DNA of 64,000 bases from Struthio camelus (taxonomy: Eukaryota; Chordata; Aves; Struthioniformes; Struthionidae), in the NCBI RefSeq assembly GCF_040807025.1, contig NC_090947.1, positions 8,866,001 to 8,930,000 on the forward strand, in the 5' to 3' direction. The position numbers were made by a program, and so were the translations under genes. How positions within the stretch are numbered: position 1 is the first letter of the stretch; every line of letters begins with the position of its first letter. The notes below the pieces were generated by a model. It searched no databases, was not told the DNA's origin, and saw only the letters and a program-made list of their open reading frames with translations. Shown one piece after another: positions 1 through 13,984 of this stretch.

Positions 1-1029
1 TGTTTGATTGGTTCATTATGTAAAAGATTTGTTTCAAGTTGGAAGGTATTTTTATTTCTTTAGATTTTTTTTTTCCCAACCAAATAGAGGCACGGTTGTC
101 TGTAGGGCTGTCTGGAATATCTGCCAGGTTTGTAGCGGGTTCAGAGAGGGAAGTGCTGTTTCTTCTCCTTCTCTCGCTAATGGCATATCGTGACTTTCCT
201 GGGTGGAGCAGGACTAGGTGCCTGGGGGCGCCTCTCTGACTGTCGTCTTCCTAAACTAAGATGAAGCTGCTGACAGCGTCGTGCCTTGCACATACGAGCC
301 TTCTGCAAGAGCCACTCTTTGCCACGTGACCTGCGGATGTACTCAAAGGAAATTAAAGCCCATACTTGGCGGTGCTTTCCAAAGCATCTCTTTATCTCAA
401 TTTTGGCTTGCCCCTGTCTTCCAGGGGCCGCGCTGTCACCTCTGCGTGGCGATCGCTAATTCCCAGCTGTTAGCACCGGTTTTTCTGTTGCTCAGGGAGG
501 CAGTGCTCTGGTGTGTTTGTCAGGCGGTTTTTCTGGCCTCTGCCGTGTGTCGTCCCCCCCCGCCAGCTTCAGCATGTTGGTGTCTTCTGTCCTAGGTGCA
601 TGACTCAGCTGGTAGAGCTGTTGTTGCCACAGGCTGTGGTTGCTGTCTCTGGAAGGTTGCTGTGCTCCAAGAACTTTGCTGTTGCAAATTTTATCTTGTC
701 ATCTGGCATGCAGTATGGCGTGCAGATGGCACAGAGGAAATTGTTTAGAAGCTGCATCTCTCATCTATTACAAGCGTTGGGGGGGATGCGCGTAGGCCTG
801 TGGGTATCGGTTGCTGCACCCGCTCCCAAAGAGCGAAGGATGCTGCATGCCCAGGGACCGTGCTAACGAGTCCGGCTGGACGCGCGATGCTCCATGCAAG
901 GAGTGCATGGGGAAAGTCACGCGGGGCTGCTGATGCGTCTTGCTATCCTGGACTCTGCTGGCGTCGCCAGGGCCGGTGCCGCTGGGGAGGAGAGAGCAAA
1001 GAAGGGAGCAGCAGGCAGCAGGCCAGGCC

Positions 1030-1061
1030 AGGAGAGGAGGAGGAGGAGGAGGAGGAGGAGG
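1030..1061 (+). repeat. (GGA)n microsatellite
   Basis: About ten GGA/AGG triplets in tandem inside a CpG-rich block of the PARD3B intron. The long open frames over this region, including poly-Glu and poly-Leu/Pro translations, are by-products of the repeat. Confidence 0.9.
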
Positions 1062-4000
1062 CGGCAGCAGCCTGGGCTGTTGGATGGGGGAGCGCGCGGA
1101 AGAGCGACGGGAAGGGGAAGGGTGCGGTGGCAGCCGTGCCGGGAGCGGGGCGAGGGAGCAGCTGCGGCCACGGCAGCCAGCGGTGGGGAGCCCGGGAGGT
1201 GGCAGGCCCCGAGCAGGGCGGCAAGGGCTCCCTAAATAAAGGAAACAGTCGAACGATGAGTTCACGCTTCAGCACGCTGCTGAACAGCCTGATAACACTT
1301 AATTGCACGCAGCCTCCTTAAACGCGGTGCGGGCTGGGGGGAGACGACTCTGGCCGAGGAGGAGCGCGGGCGCTTGGGCCTCGCAGCTGCAGCTTAACCT
1401 CTTACCGCCCACGTCCCCAAGGCGGCCCCCCGCGCGTGGCGGGCAGCGCGGGGCCGCCGGGCGCTGCCGCCGCCGCGCTCGGCGTAACCGCAGAAGCTCT
1501 GGAGGCAGAAGCCAGCGTAAACACAGCTGGAAGGGGGGCCCGGCGCTACCGCTCTCGGGCGCCGCGGCACCGCTCCTTCCCCGCCGGGCCCGGGGGAAGG
1601 ATTCGGGGCTTTGACCCTGGCTATCGAAAGCGCGCCTGGAGGACTCGGGGCGCGCGGCAACGCTTGCGGCTTAGCGCGAGCGCGGGGAGCTGGCCGGCCT
1701 GCGCCAGTCTGGAGGTGCGCGCACCTTTGGAGAGGCGGCCGTGAAGTCAGACCGGCGGCTGCTTATCGTGCCCTCAGCCCGTACGTCTCCGTTATTAAAG
1801 GTGGTGGCCAGCGGCTGGCTGGAAAGGGGGGGGGGGGGGTTGCTAGAGCGTTAATGGAGTGCGGCAAGCCAGGAAATCGGTAATCTAATGCCTTCATAGA
1901 AATGAAGGGCTCTAACAAAAGAAAATATACGGGGTGGGGAGGGAAGGATGTATTTACAGGCTGTTTGCGCTGTTTCGGAGCAGATCAATACATCGGCAGC
2001 AGGGGAACAATAGGGGTGGAGATAATGCCTCAAGAAAGCAACAGGACCTGCTTTTGTTTTGTTTTGTTTTTTTTTTTTGAGGTACCCTCACTCCCCAAAG
2101 ATAGCTGTCGCCGTCCTGTGGATGGTGAGCTTTGCTTTCGCTGCACAGGGGGAAAACTGGGCTGGCCCACGGCAGGGCACTTAGCAGCATGGCTGGACCC
2201 AGAAATGACGAAACGGAGGGAAAAAGGAGCCAGCCAGTTTCAAAAATCATTTCCCTTTTTTATTGAAGCATGATTTTACTACGCAGTTTGTGCAGCGGAG
2301 GCAGAATTGACAGCCGTGCTTCATCATGGCAGTGGGAGAAAGCGCTGCAAGGAGCGCTTTAACTTAAATGAGAGATGCTTTTAAAAAAGAAAAAAAAACA
2401 CTAAAAGCTTGGTAATAGCATTAATATCCAGTTCTTACAGGTTTTTACTAGCCCACTAAAGATCAGGCAGCGTGTTAAGATCCCAGCGGCTGAATAGTGA
2501 AGGCCTGAGCCCAGGTTGTTATTACTCGGGAAGATTCTGTTAATGACTTTGGTTATTTGTTGAAAATCATTTTAACAGCACGGCTGAATAATCGCCGTGC
2601 TCTAAATTCATTTCACGTGAAAAACGAGAGCAGAATTTGGTTTTACGCGCCTTTGAAAGCCCTTCACGAAACGGCGCGGGTAGCAGGAGCGCGGGGAGCG
2701 GCGGCGGTCCCGCAGCCCTGCGCGCCCTTCCTTCTGCGGGCAACGCAGTCCCTTCGAGATGGGACAGAAACCTCCTGCCTCCCCCCCGCCCCACGCTCGC
2801 TCCCTGCCCGCCTGCCCTCCGGGGCCGCCGCGGGGCGCCCGCCTCCCCGCGCCCTCTGCACCGCCGCGTAGCCCGAGAGGCGCGCCCCGGCGCCGGGCCC
2901 GGCCCGGGAGCCTCAGCGTTTGCTTCGCGCAGCAGCGGCGCGAGACGCACAGGCCCTTTTAAAGGAAGTTTTCCACCCTCTGACGCGCCTTGGCCCTCGC
3001 CCTCTCCGCCGAGACCCGTGAGGCAGGCGGGAGACCAAAGGCCAAGGGCTACGGAGAGGAGCTTTCGGCCCCTGCTGATCTGCAAAACGAAAGAGCAAAG
3101 GGACCTGAAAATCGCCGCCAGGTCCGTCCCGGCGGCGGCGCACGGAGGTTCCTGAGCAGCAAGCCTGACTGCTTAGCGTCGAGAGGAGGCTACCGATGCC
3201 AAGAGGTTAATGACTCGCGTGGTATTATGTTGTGTTGAATAATGAGTAACATCTGAAACGACACGTGTTGTAATGACTCGCTACTTGAAAGTACCAATCT
3301 GCTTCAGATCCCTTCGAGCTCGAAGAGATCACAGAACAGCAACGTCTTGTTGGCTAGGTGCTGCTTTTCTCCTGTGCCTGCTGGTAGACGAGACGAACCG
3401 TGCCCGAGAGCGTAGCAACCAAACAAGGGGGGAACTGGCTTTGAAGGATTATTGGCCTCGTTGTTTTGAACGCGAACCGGGCGCTTCTAGAGCACCAGCT
3501 AGCGTGCTGCTTGGGGTTTTGTTGCTCTTGATTTGAGTTTTTTAATCCTGATTATCGCAGTTCCTTGTCTTTGTAGGTTGGATTTCGGGAAGGAAGGAAA
3601 GGGGAGCTTTGCCTGCAGGGTGGGGTTATCAGAAGCCGGCCTGAGTCCTGCTGTGGAAAACCAACTAGCGCGGGAGCAAAGGAGCAGCAGCACGTGTTTT
3701 ACGGCTGCGTTGGTGATGGGGACGGGTTTTTAATTAAACGTCGCTCTAAATTCTGATGCTAGCCAACGTGTGACTCCATCTTCTCCGTTAGGGATTCGGA
3801 ACAATCAGTTTGCTTGCGTGCAAAACAAACCGTTCATGTTGTCGCGAGAAATCTTACATAAAGTTAGAGTCAAGTTTAAAATCTGTCAGATGAGCGTTTC
3901 CCTGTCTCACTCCTGTTTTTGCAGCGTGCTCATCTATGTGGAGAGCTGGTATCTCACTAAACTTTATGCTTGATCCCAGATGTAAGGCAAGTGGGATGCC

Positions 4001-4080
4001 CAAATGTTTATAGTTCTTACAGTTGCCCAGGGAGCTAGCGAGGCCCAACATCTCGCAGAATTTTGTCCTTTGTAAGTTTA

Positions 4081-4105
4081 AAATAAAAAAAAAAAAAAAA
4101 AAAAA
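4081..4105 (+). repeat. poly-A tract
   Basis: An A run of more than 20 bases with one T near its start. No SINE or LINE body was recognised directly upstream, so it is listed as a simple repeat only. Confidence 0.9.
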
Positions 4106-4430
4106 GGAGGACCTTGTTCTCCAGCCGCTGTAAGGCTAGGCTTCAGCTGGACTCATATAAATACCTCGATACACTTGCATTCCAGGGTTGTGCTGCTTTT
4201 GCCGTGTTTGTGTCTAAATATTCCAAGGCATGATATGTAGAGAGATAACGTTGTGCAGATAAGCTTGTACGTTCGGGGCGGTCAGCCACTGTTCCACTTT
4301 GTAAAACCGCACGCAAGAGGAGAGAAGCAGGCCTGCACTGTGTCTGAAATGCACTCTTGCTTGAATTTCCAGCAAACTTACATGGGTCCCTCCTTCTCCA
4401 AATCCAAAACAAATACGAATGCTTTGAAAA

Positions 4431-4476
4431 GGAGAGAGAGAGAGAGCGAGAGCGAGAGAGACAGAGAGCGCGCGCG
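4431..4476 (+). repeat. (GA)n / GAGC microsatellite
   Basis: An imperfect GA repeat with C interruptions, running into a short CG-alternating stretch (GCGCGCGCG) at its 3' end. Confidence 0.9.
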
Positions 4477-7400
4477 GTTTTTCCATTCTTTTTTCCCCAG
4501 TAACATAGGTCATGAAATGATCATTATTTTTATGGGTCTGCAAAGCCTATAGAAGTCAGAGCTATGTAATAGACATTGCAGAGCGTTCTGCTAATCCTGT
4601 CCAACCGCAGCCGTGCCTGGCCCAAGGATGAGGGGCTGGTAACTGGAAACCTGACACTGAAGGAATTCCAAACACAGTCCTCAAACTAAAAACAGCTCTC
4701 TCCGCATGGCATGTGCTACATGAGAGCCAGGGATTGTATTCGTTTACGTTATCTGATTTTTTAGCCTTGCATTGTTGATAGAAGAACAGGAGAAGAAAGC
4801 ACCTCCACCAGCTCAGCCCATAAATAACGTGTGTGTGGTGTGTTTGAGGTTAGGACGACGTCGCTAGACATCTGCCTTCTACCGAGAGGTGCGAGCCTCT
4901 CCCGCGGGCAGCAGCCACAGAGCACTTCCTTGCGCTGCAGATTCTTCCCAGCGCTCAGATACCGAATTTGATTTCCCGTGGCTTTTTAAATGCAAAACCC
5001 ATCATCAGCTATGGGAAGTATCGGTCTGAAACAGCCCAGAATACTTGTTATAGGAGTATCTAGCCTATTAAGGTATAGAGGCAGACTTTAATGAAGCTCA
5101 GAGTCATGCAGTGATTTTTTTTAAACCTGCAGTGATTTTTTTTTTGTTTAGTTATATGCACATTGAATATTAAGCAACAAAAGTTCCTAGTGCCACTGAC
5201 TACAAACAACACTGCGGTGTCTTTAATACTGTATCTGGAGAGAGGGACTGCATGGCCTTTTCAGTCGGTTGTTTTTAGTGTGTGCTGGGAAGAGCTTCAT
5301 AAAGACAAACTAATGTGTTTGATGCTGTAAGATTGCTTGTTTGCATAATTTAATTCTTGCATCTGCCTCTCCTTTTTTCTTTAAAAGTAGATCCTCCTGG
5401 CTGCGAACAAACAGCATGCAATCCTGGTGCATACAGTGGAGTTCTTTAGTGAGAATTTGGACACAGAGAGGACCTTGTTGCTTTCTCCGGTACTTTAATC
5501 ACAGCCTGAGCTGCCTGATGCCATCACCCGGAGTCTCTGTATGTCTTGCTTAGACATGAAAGAGGCTGCAGCCAAATGTGGGCTTTCCATTTGCTGCTTA
5601 GCGCGTGGCTGTCTTTGAAGTTTATTTCACGACGTACTCCCTGACAAAGCAAGAAGGCAGTTTTTCCTGCGAGATTATATCCCTTGCAAAATATTCCCGC
5701 AGCAGCTAGAAGGAGACAGATAGTGATGTAAGAGGGGAGCCTTCCCTTCCTTGCTTTTTACCAGATCCTGAGAGAGTGACCCCTGTGATTCTCCCGATAG
5801 AACAGAGGCAAGAAAACCTCTTTTGTCATGATGAAATCCAAACCCCCAACGTGACGGGGTACAGCACGAACAGCCGGACCATCATTGTGCTTTCTTTTGC
5901 TTTCAGATAACCCAAGCATGTGTCTTCGTGGCTGATGTTAAAGGTGACCTGCAAATGGGGGTTAACAATGAACACAGTAAACCTGAAATGAAATGGTTTT
6001 TTTCTGCTTGTTTTTTTTTTTTAAACATCAGGTATTTAGGCCAGTCTGCCCTGCGAGGTTCTTGACAGCTGAAGAATTACTGAAATGCGGGCTTTTAAAA
6101 AAAGTGGAATCCCTCGAAGCAAAAAGTATTTTTAGTTAGGTTTTTTGAAACCCACGGGTCCCCATTTGACTTCAATGACTAAATAACGTTTTGGGGAAAG
6201 GAAGCCTTTGTCAAGTATTCTGAATTCTTTGGCTCAGTTTTAAATAATCCCAGAAGCTCCCAGAAATTCTGCAGCAAGGCCAGGGAATATTAGGCTTAAT
6301 ATTTAGACTTAATGTCACGTGCGCTTAGAAAGTAAATACAGCCAAAATAGAAAAGCAGTGAAATACTTCAAGTTTTCCTTATCGTAGAGAAAATAACAGC
6401 ACATGTGCTGGTAATCGAAGATGAATCACAAATCACTTACTTTATTTGGACAAGGCTACTGTGTGCTCCTAAAGCCAAAAGGGAGCACGGTTCTTACCTG
6501 GTCAATCACTTAGAAGATAAACCGGCGCAGGAGCTACCCAGGGTGGCCAGACGTGTTTGCAGTTCCCTGTGCGCGCCCTATGGTTTCTCTGAGGGGGGAA
6601 GCTGAGATTTCCGTTTCTCACAGCAAAAGGAACATCCTGGTAAGTGGCACCTTGCCCACGACGTTTTTGAGGAGCGTATTTTCACACTGTGCCACCAGTT
6701 TGACCGCTTTCTTGAAGATCCTGGTCTTTCTACCTGCCCTCCTTCCCCTGCTTCCTTCATGGGCAGCCTCTGCTTTTAGCTAGAGCCGCATCACTGATCC
6801 CGCATCTTCCACTGGGAGCCAGCAGAGCTGAGCTCTCCGCAAAATCACTTTTCGAGCTCTGAGATCAGTTCCTTCCCAGGATATTGAGTCAGCTTCCCTA
6901 CTTCTGCCTGCCGTTAATTTCACTGGACCCCCAGGTCAAACAACTGGCCAAAAATCTGGAAAACAGCTGACGGTCAGAGCAGCTCCTACTCAGCATGTCC
7001 TCTTAGAGGGCACGCTCCTGGCCCGGTCCTTTTGAGTGGCTGGACCTGCTTGACCCAATTTGTGGATTTTCGATCACTCCCCTGGGTCACTGATTTTCCA
7101 CTTGAGGTTATTGGTTTGACCCCCAAACTGTGGGTCACTTGGGAGGTGTGATACAGCCCTGTGAACTCTGAACTCATCAGGAGCCAACAAAAACAGAAGG
7201 GGAGGGGAGAAGAATTTCATTAAGGCCTCCTCGGAGGTGGCAGTCTCCGCCAAGAGAAAAGGCAAGGGTTTGTTGTGCTTCTCAGAAGCAAGGGCAGTGT
7301 TGACGAGGGGCTGCCAAGTAGAAAGTGTTTGGTTTGAGTTGTCGTTATGGTGATTTTTTTTAAGGATAAACAATAGCATATACTTGTGTACCCTGAGCTG

Positions 7401-10400
7401 TCAAGCGAAAGTGATGTTGCTTAGAGGAGCCCAGCTCTTTCTGTCTGGAGTTGCCGCTTCAGAATTGCCCCTGGTGTCCCAGGCTTATTCCTCATGGTGA
7501 CAGCATTTCTACAGCCAGAGCTTGGCATCTGTGGATGTTTCTTCTGCCTTGAAAAGAGGGACTTTTTGGTGGCTAATCAGAAAGAACGTTTAGGGTGGGA
7601 AGGGCCCAGCTGTTCAAGACTTGACAGATGGAGGTTCGTGTCAGAGGCTCCCCGTGCCGGTTCCTCACCCTGCAAGCAGCTCCCCAAGCGCAGGCTTCAC
7701 CGGGCATTGCTAGTAGATGAGGAAGAATGAATCATCAGGAAATAACTCAGTTTCAACAGACAGCGCTGGTCATAAAAGGGAAGAAAAACTTGGTCATTCC
7801 TCGCGGGTGTATTTGCACACACAACGCTGGTTGGAGTCACCAGAGAAGTGAGCGGGGTCGTGTGGCATCCCGTGGTAGAGCCACGAGGGCGTCCTTGGTG
7901 ACGCTTCCCCCCGGTCGTGCTGCCCGGGGCTGCCTTTTGGGCAGAGTTACGAGGGTTTCCCCAGCCTTTGCTCCATGCGAGGCTTCCTGTAATCCTTAGT
8001 TAGGTTACTGCTTGTATTGCTGCCAAAAACGTCACAGACCTCCTCTCTTCCTGGGGCTTTCCTAAAGGATGCATGTGAAGTGCGTTCCAGCCTTGTCCCC
8101 TCACCTGACCTCTCCTCCCAGCTACTAATCCCTCGCCCTGAGGAAGGCGCAGCAGAGAACGATACCACCCATAGGGGTTTCGCTGGGGAACGTGGGCCTG
8201 AGAGGGAGCAGCTTGGCTATTTCTTACTGTTTTAAGAAAGATTTTGCCCTTTCCACGTGTTCCTCTCTGCAGTTTGCCTGCGCAACCGGAGACGGTGTCG
8301 CCGTAAGCGAACCAGTGGCGGATTTCATTTGGTAGCGTAGGCAACAGCAATGAAGACCTCACGGCACAGACTTGAGCTGCTTGGGTACGTGCCTAGGGGC
8401 TGTGGCACGCTTGGGCTTCAGTTGTCCTGGCACAGCTTCCCTAGGCAATCGTAGCTCAAAGCTGCCTGGACGTGCCTGCCCTCCGTCCCGCCCCAGCTTC
8501 GGCGGCAGCGTCGTCGCGCTTTCTCCTCGGGCTGTCCTGCCTGAGCTCGCCTGCGAACGGCCCTTGGGGAGCGGAGCGGCCCGGCTGGGTGGGAAAAGGC
8601 GTCCCTCGCCCTTTCCTGCGGCACCCGGAGCTGTCGTGTGAGCTGGGGAATGGGCTGGGTGCTGAAGGTTCAGCAGATGATGCTGGTGGCGCGGTCCCGC
8701 TCTCAGCAGTCGTTTTGTACCAATTACTCTTGAATTTGTTATTTTAGAATAATTCAGTTTTGCGGTGAGAGCTCTGTCCAAAAGCTGCCTAGCTCCTCGT
8801 AACTTCAGTGAATTCTGGATCAGGGTCCAAGCACTTAGTAGCCGTTCGGTCCCTTTTTAACGTGCTCCGCAAGAATTTGGTTAATTATAGCTACCAGTAA
8901 GAGCGTCTTTTAAAATCTAATAAACAGCGTCTTGAGTATTACCCTGACATTAGAAGCTAACTGGTGTAGATTTGACATTTGTTCCTATGGGTTCGCTGCT
9001 TGACACAGAGCAGTACTTAGCGTTGCAGAAGCCTTTTACGGTTGGAAGTGTGCGGTTTTGCGCACGGCGGAATTAAAAGCCGAGGGCGGTGGGACTGACT
9101 AGCAAACAAGTCTTGTCTTTGTTCCTCGTGTGGAAATACACGGAGCATCTCTTTTGCCTGCTGTGGAAATTAGGCGTTGTTGCAAGGCGTAGGTGTGTGA
9201 GCAGAGATAGCAGTTGTCTCAACGCATGCAGCCGAGAGCCCTTTTAGTATCTCAGAGGGTGGCTTCAGGCCCTTCAGCACTTTGTCTGGACTGTCTCACA
9301 GGGAGAGAGGGGGGGAAAAAAAAAGCCAGGAGTGCCTGTCTTCTATAATGTTCTGTTTTTAAAGCAAAAAGTCTCTGGGGAGCATCGGGTCCTAAAAGTC
9401 CAAGGCCTGGAATTCTTCCTTTTGCTCTTTCCATTTTAAACAGGAAACGTTTGCACTAAGTTATTCCAGGGGGAGAATTGTAGGTTCATTTCAAGGCAGA
9501 TAATGTTTGTTCGTTGCCTATGTCCATGATTTACCCCATGGGCTTAAACGAGCGCAGCAGAAAACCACATGTTTTGTTTTACTTTGTGCAAAACAAGTTC
9601 CAGCGGAGTCTGGAAGCTCAGATTAAGCGACGGGAAGCATGCTTATAAAAGCGCGGTGTGAACAAAAGAGAGGCATTGACAAATTGTGAACACCTGATCT
9701 GCCTTCCAAGAACGATGAGCTTTTTAATAAACGTATGCAAACTGTATGTAAGCAGTTGATGAGTTTAGTCCCAAACCCACAGAGCAGGTGTAATTGATTT
9801 ATGCTTTCAGCCCGCTGTTTTGGGTCAAAACCCTGCCGTCTTCCTTCAGTTCACGCTCAGAAAGAAGCTTCCTGTGAAGTCAATGGGAGGCTTTGCCCAA
9901 AGTGCAAAGACATTTGCAATCAGACTGGCAAAAACTCCTAATTGAGTTGAACTTTTGTGGATGCTCTGGTGACATGTCTGTGAGAACAATTATTTTTGCC
10001 ATTTCAAAGTATCACAAGTTAAGTTGTACTAGGAAGAAATACCAATCCTTCATTAGTGCAAACCGTGGAATTAAGATGCGGAAAGGTACAGAGAGGGCTC
10101 CGTGGCACATCCTCGGGGATGACATGCTCGCATGTTGCCTTTCGCATCAACCAGAGCTTGTCAGACCCATACTGATGCAGGCGAGTTACAGAGCTGGTGT
10201 AACATCAGGCCTTCCAGATCACAGGAGGTTTTTTTTGAACCCCCCCCACCCCCCCCCCGGCAGCTCGCCCGTTAAGCGCAGGTAATGCAGACTGAGATCC
10301 CTGGTGTTTCTTCCAGGAGTTCCAGTTTTTCCAGCTATGGTGTTTGGAAAGTTTTACAGTCTGACATGTTAGGGAAAAAAATAGTGGGAAACAGCTTGGA

Positions 10401-10827
10401 AAGCGTGAATATTTGTGCATGTAAAGCTTATGGGATTTGCAGACTTGCAGACCCAACTCATCTGTTTATCCTCAGGCCAGATAAGAGTCAGTCAAACAGG
10501 CCTTGTGTAAAGGCGCTTTGTTTCCACCCTGGTGAATGGCTCGCGGGAGGCTGCCTTTGGGGGGCCGCGGGGCTCCAGTGCTCCCCATTGTCAGAGGGCT
10601 CTGATGTGCGCTGGAGCCTTCTTCCCGCGTCCTGGGTGTTACGGACCTTTGTGGCGGGCAGGTGGGAGGCTTGTTACCCTTCACAAGTTCTTTTGACTCA
10701 TCGGGACCTGTCATGCTTGAGGTGGCGTTTCCTTTCCCAAAGTAAACGTAGGTCCTGAGCACAATGGTGTGTCGCCGGCCCAGCAGACGGCCTTTTTATG
10801 TGCTTTATTATGTTTTTTCCCCCTCAG

Positions 10828-11188
10828 GCGTGGACCTGCAGAGCCCCTGGAATATTTAACAGGGCCACGAGTGATCTACAAAGAGCGAGATCTTCCGTAC
10901 TACCAAGGAGGACAGCCTGTCGGCCACCCGCCCAAGGGGGCCTACGTCCGCGCGGCAGACACGAGAGTGGCAGAAATGAGGTACCCCCACTACTACCCAG
11001 CCCAGCCCGCCGCGAACCCGCATAAAGGACCCCTCCGGCAGGACGTGCCGCCTTCCCCTCCTCAGCCCCACCGAGCCCCGGCTTACAACGAGATGGGCCG
11101 AGCGGGACACCGCGGGACCAGTCCGGACCGGTACCAGTACAGGCAGCAGGATCCCAGGCAGAAGAACCCCATGACTGCGGCCGTATAG
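10828..11188 (+). CDS. PARD3B: PARD3B, last coding exon (C-terminal ~119 residues)
   Basis: PARD3B (PAR3-like, PAR3-beta) is a polarity scaffold at epithelial tight junctions. This exon encodes only its C-terminal tail. The acceptor CAG is at 10825-10827; base 10828 completes a split codon, and the frame then runs RGPAEPLEYLTGP... to the stop TAG at 11186-11188, ending KNPMTAAV. The tail is rich in Pro, Tyr, Arg and His, with no PDZ domain; the PDZ domains lie in upstream exons outside the window. The identification rests on my memory of the PARD3B C-terminus and on NRP2 as the next gene in the same orientation, an arrangement known from other vertebrates. A PARD3 paralogue is less likely because of that synteny. 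The nearby upstream ATG at 10797 lies before the splice acceptor and is not a start. Confidence 0.88.
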
Positions 11189-13984
11189 CCACAAACGGGA
11201 CTTGTCGGCGCGGCCCGGCAGGGAGCCCGCCGGACGTCCCCCCTGTAGAGCCGTTCCCAAGCGTAGCTGCCTGCGAGGTTGGCACACGACCTGGAGTCAC
11301 CCTCGCTGAGCTGGGCTCGGGACGGACGCTTGCTGCAAGGCGATCTAAAGCCACGTGCGGTACGGTGTGACATTTCGAGTACGGCAGGTACCCGACAGTT
11401 GAGTACTTCCGATACTTCTTACAAACAGAAGGCGGCCGCTAGAAATTAAGCGCAACACTTCCTACAGCTCAGGGCTACGTACCGCCTCCGGTCGCCCCTA
11501 CGCGGTACGTAGCGCCCCTTCTCCTTAAGGGCAGCGGCGTCACCAAAGTTTAACTCCCGAGCACAGCGGCGGAGCCTTGCCACCAGGAGGTGACCGCGTC
11601 CGTAACTCGTATTAGTGTTAACTCGTACGAACGTTACCGCCCTAGCAGGTGCCGCCTCGGCTCGGGGAGGGCGGCCCCGGCCACCGGCGGTCCCCGAAAG
11701 GCTGCTCGGCCCCGAGACAGCGCCAAGTGCCAAACTACTCAGGTCGCGGCGGCCGAGGGGGCTTTGACAGCCAGAGGGGAAGCGGCGGCGGGGGCTTCCC
11801 GGCCCTGGGGGCGGCAGCAGGAGGCTGTGCAGCCCGCCCGCCCGCCCGCCCCGCGGGAGCCCGGGGACGCCTGGCCCCGGCAAATCTTGCTCAGGGATCT
11901 GCCGCCGGGGTTTGCCCCAGGGAAACCATGCAGTCTTGCCACCTAGAAAAATACTGTTTTGAGCTGTTTCTAAGTGTCCTTAACTTCTGCCTTTGGGGAG
12001 CGTGGTTGGGCGGCGCGGGCTCCTCTCCTCGCCGGGGAGAGCCGGCGGCCTGGCCAGGGACTAGCGCGAGGATTTCTTTGCGGTCCTCTTGACGCCTTTG
12101 CTCTGCCCCGGATCAAAGCCCGTAGGTCGCCTCCCGGGTGCTGGGCAGCGCTGGGATGGTCTGTCCTGCTGGCAGCCTGTCCTTCTGCCAGATGTGCCCC
12201 GGGGAGAGGCTTGGCTCGAGGAAGCGGCGCGCAGGGCCCCCCCGGGCAGGGCGAGGGTGTGCGCTGCAGGGGCCCGCCGGGAGCGAGGGAGACCCCGCTT
12301 TGGGGTGGCTCAGCTCTGGGGCCGGGGCCGCGGGCAGGACCCAGTCCAGCCGGGAGGAAGAGGCGGCGGAGGGGAAGGGAGAGGGATGCAACCGATTATG
12401 GAGCGATTACGCTCGGTTCTTGCTGCTCCGTTGCTTTCTGCCCTCTTCCCCAGTAAAGTAGGAGGGAAGGCGCCTGGAGGGAGGGGGCGGGCGCGGGGCA
12501 GGATGCCTGGCGGTACCCGCCGTAAACACGGCACGTTCCCCGAGGAAACCCTGCCTGGCGCAGAGGTGCTGCGCGCGGCCTCCTGCCTCTCTGCCAGAGC
12601 TTCAGATGCTGGGGGATGCTTAGCCAGGAGTTGGCAGCCGCCGGGGTCAAGAAGGCCCGCTGAAAGCGAAGCGAAAACAAATTAAAATACTTTCCTTTCC
12701 CTGCCTGAAATATAACCCCCCGATACATTTGATCCAGCTGTAGAGAAACCAGTGCGTTTGCGACAGTGGCTTTATCAAGCCAGGCCACAATTAAGAACAG
12801 CTCTGACTGTAAGCTACCGCCTTTATAAATCCCTCTCAGCTCCCCCTTCACGTGGCACCGCAGCGCAGCGAACAAAACTTACTTGGCGGTATTTCCGGAG
12901 CCAGGGCCCGGGCGAAGCTGGGTGGCAGCAGCTCCTGCCTTTCTCTCGGGCCTTGGAAGGAGCTGCGCGAGCGCCGCCCCGCAGCCCGAGCGGCCCGAGC
13001 AGCTCCCCGCCTCCGCCCGGCCGAGGCCAGCGGGCCAAGCCAGCGCCTCCGCGGCTGGCCGTCTCAGCCGGCGGCTTACCAAGCGAGGCTTCGGCCTTCG
13101 CATCCGCTGCGGGGGTTCCTCGCTCTTCCGAAAAAAGAAGCGAGGCGAGCGTCACGCGTGGACGCGTCCCGCAGGCGAGGAGCTGAGGGACGGCGGCGAG
13201 CGGCCCGGCCTCGCGGGGGCAGCGGGCGGCCCGGAACGGCGTCTCGGTGCTCCCCGGTGCCGTCGTTCTGGGCGAAAATTGCCCTTTGCCGCTGTAAGAG
13301 CTGGGAGCGGTACGGCCTTTTCAAAAGCGTCGTGTGTAACTGCAGTATATATAGTCAGCTTCTCCGCGGTGTAAAACGTATGATTTTAGCACCATATTGT
13401 GGAAAAATATGTACCGTGCAGAACTCACGAGGTGCTACAACTGCCGGTTGAAAATACACAACTCGCAAAAATCCAAAAGAGCCGTTAAGTAACAAGTTGT
13501 TCTTTTCCCCATATGTCCATATGTTGGGGGAAGCGACGAGCCTGCAGCGCTCTCCGCGCGCGGTCGCCTCCCGCTCCCTCCTCCCAAACGCGCCAGCCCA
13601 GCCGACGGCGGGGCGCCCGGCCGCGGGGGTCTGGCGCGGCCGCGGACGTGCGCGCCGCCCGCCCCCGGCTCCGGCTCTGGCGCCCGGCCAGCCCCCCGCC
13701 GCCGCCGCCACCACCGCCCCGGTCCCGAGCGCTTGAAAGACGGAGAGAGGGCACGAAAGAGGCCGGGGGTCCCCTGAGCGACCACCCACCCGAGCGCCGT
13801 CAGCCCGGCCGGCGGGCAGGCTTCTCCGCTGCGGCGCAGGAGCGTCCAGGCGCCCCGCGAACGCCTAGCGCAGCCTTTAAATAAAAAATAAAGGGGGGGG
13901 ACTCCTGCCTGGAGAAAGCGCGTGCCGCCCTGATGTCCCCCTCGCTCCGGTTTCCCCAGCTGGAAAGGGCCTCGCGGGCTGCCA

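Larger units (their letters stand above)
1..10827 (+). other. PARD3B: PARD3B last intron (3' part)
   Basis: No exon could be supported here on either strand. The reading frames are short or are low-complexity products of GC-rich stretches. The intron ends in a good acceptor, a pyrimidine tract at about 10813-10825 followed by CAG at 10825-10827. Contents: CpG-rich blocks at about 800-1760 and 2640-3170, a GGA microsatellite at 1030-1061, a poly-A tract at 4081-4105, a GA repeat at 4431-4476 and C runs at 10237-10258. Between them are AT-richer stretches (about 2380-2640, 4500-6400, 8700-10450) that could hold conserved non-coding elements. Assignment to PARD3B follows from the exon at 10828; the upstream exons lie outside the window. 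Confidence 0.8.

Noticed and set aside
4081..4105. Poly-A as the tail of a retroposed gene or SINE
   Set aside because: No SINE, LINE or processed coding sequence was recognised upstream and no target-site duplication was found.
11446..13884. Many 100-200 codon frames on both strands downstream of PARD3B
   Set aside because: GC-rich sequence with mutually overlapping frames and no recognisable domain or splice structure; treated as 3' UTR or CpG-island DNA.
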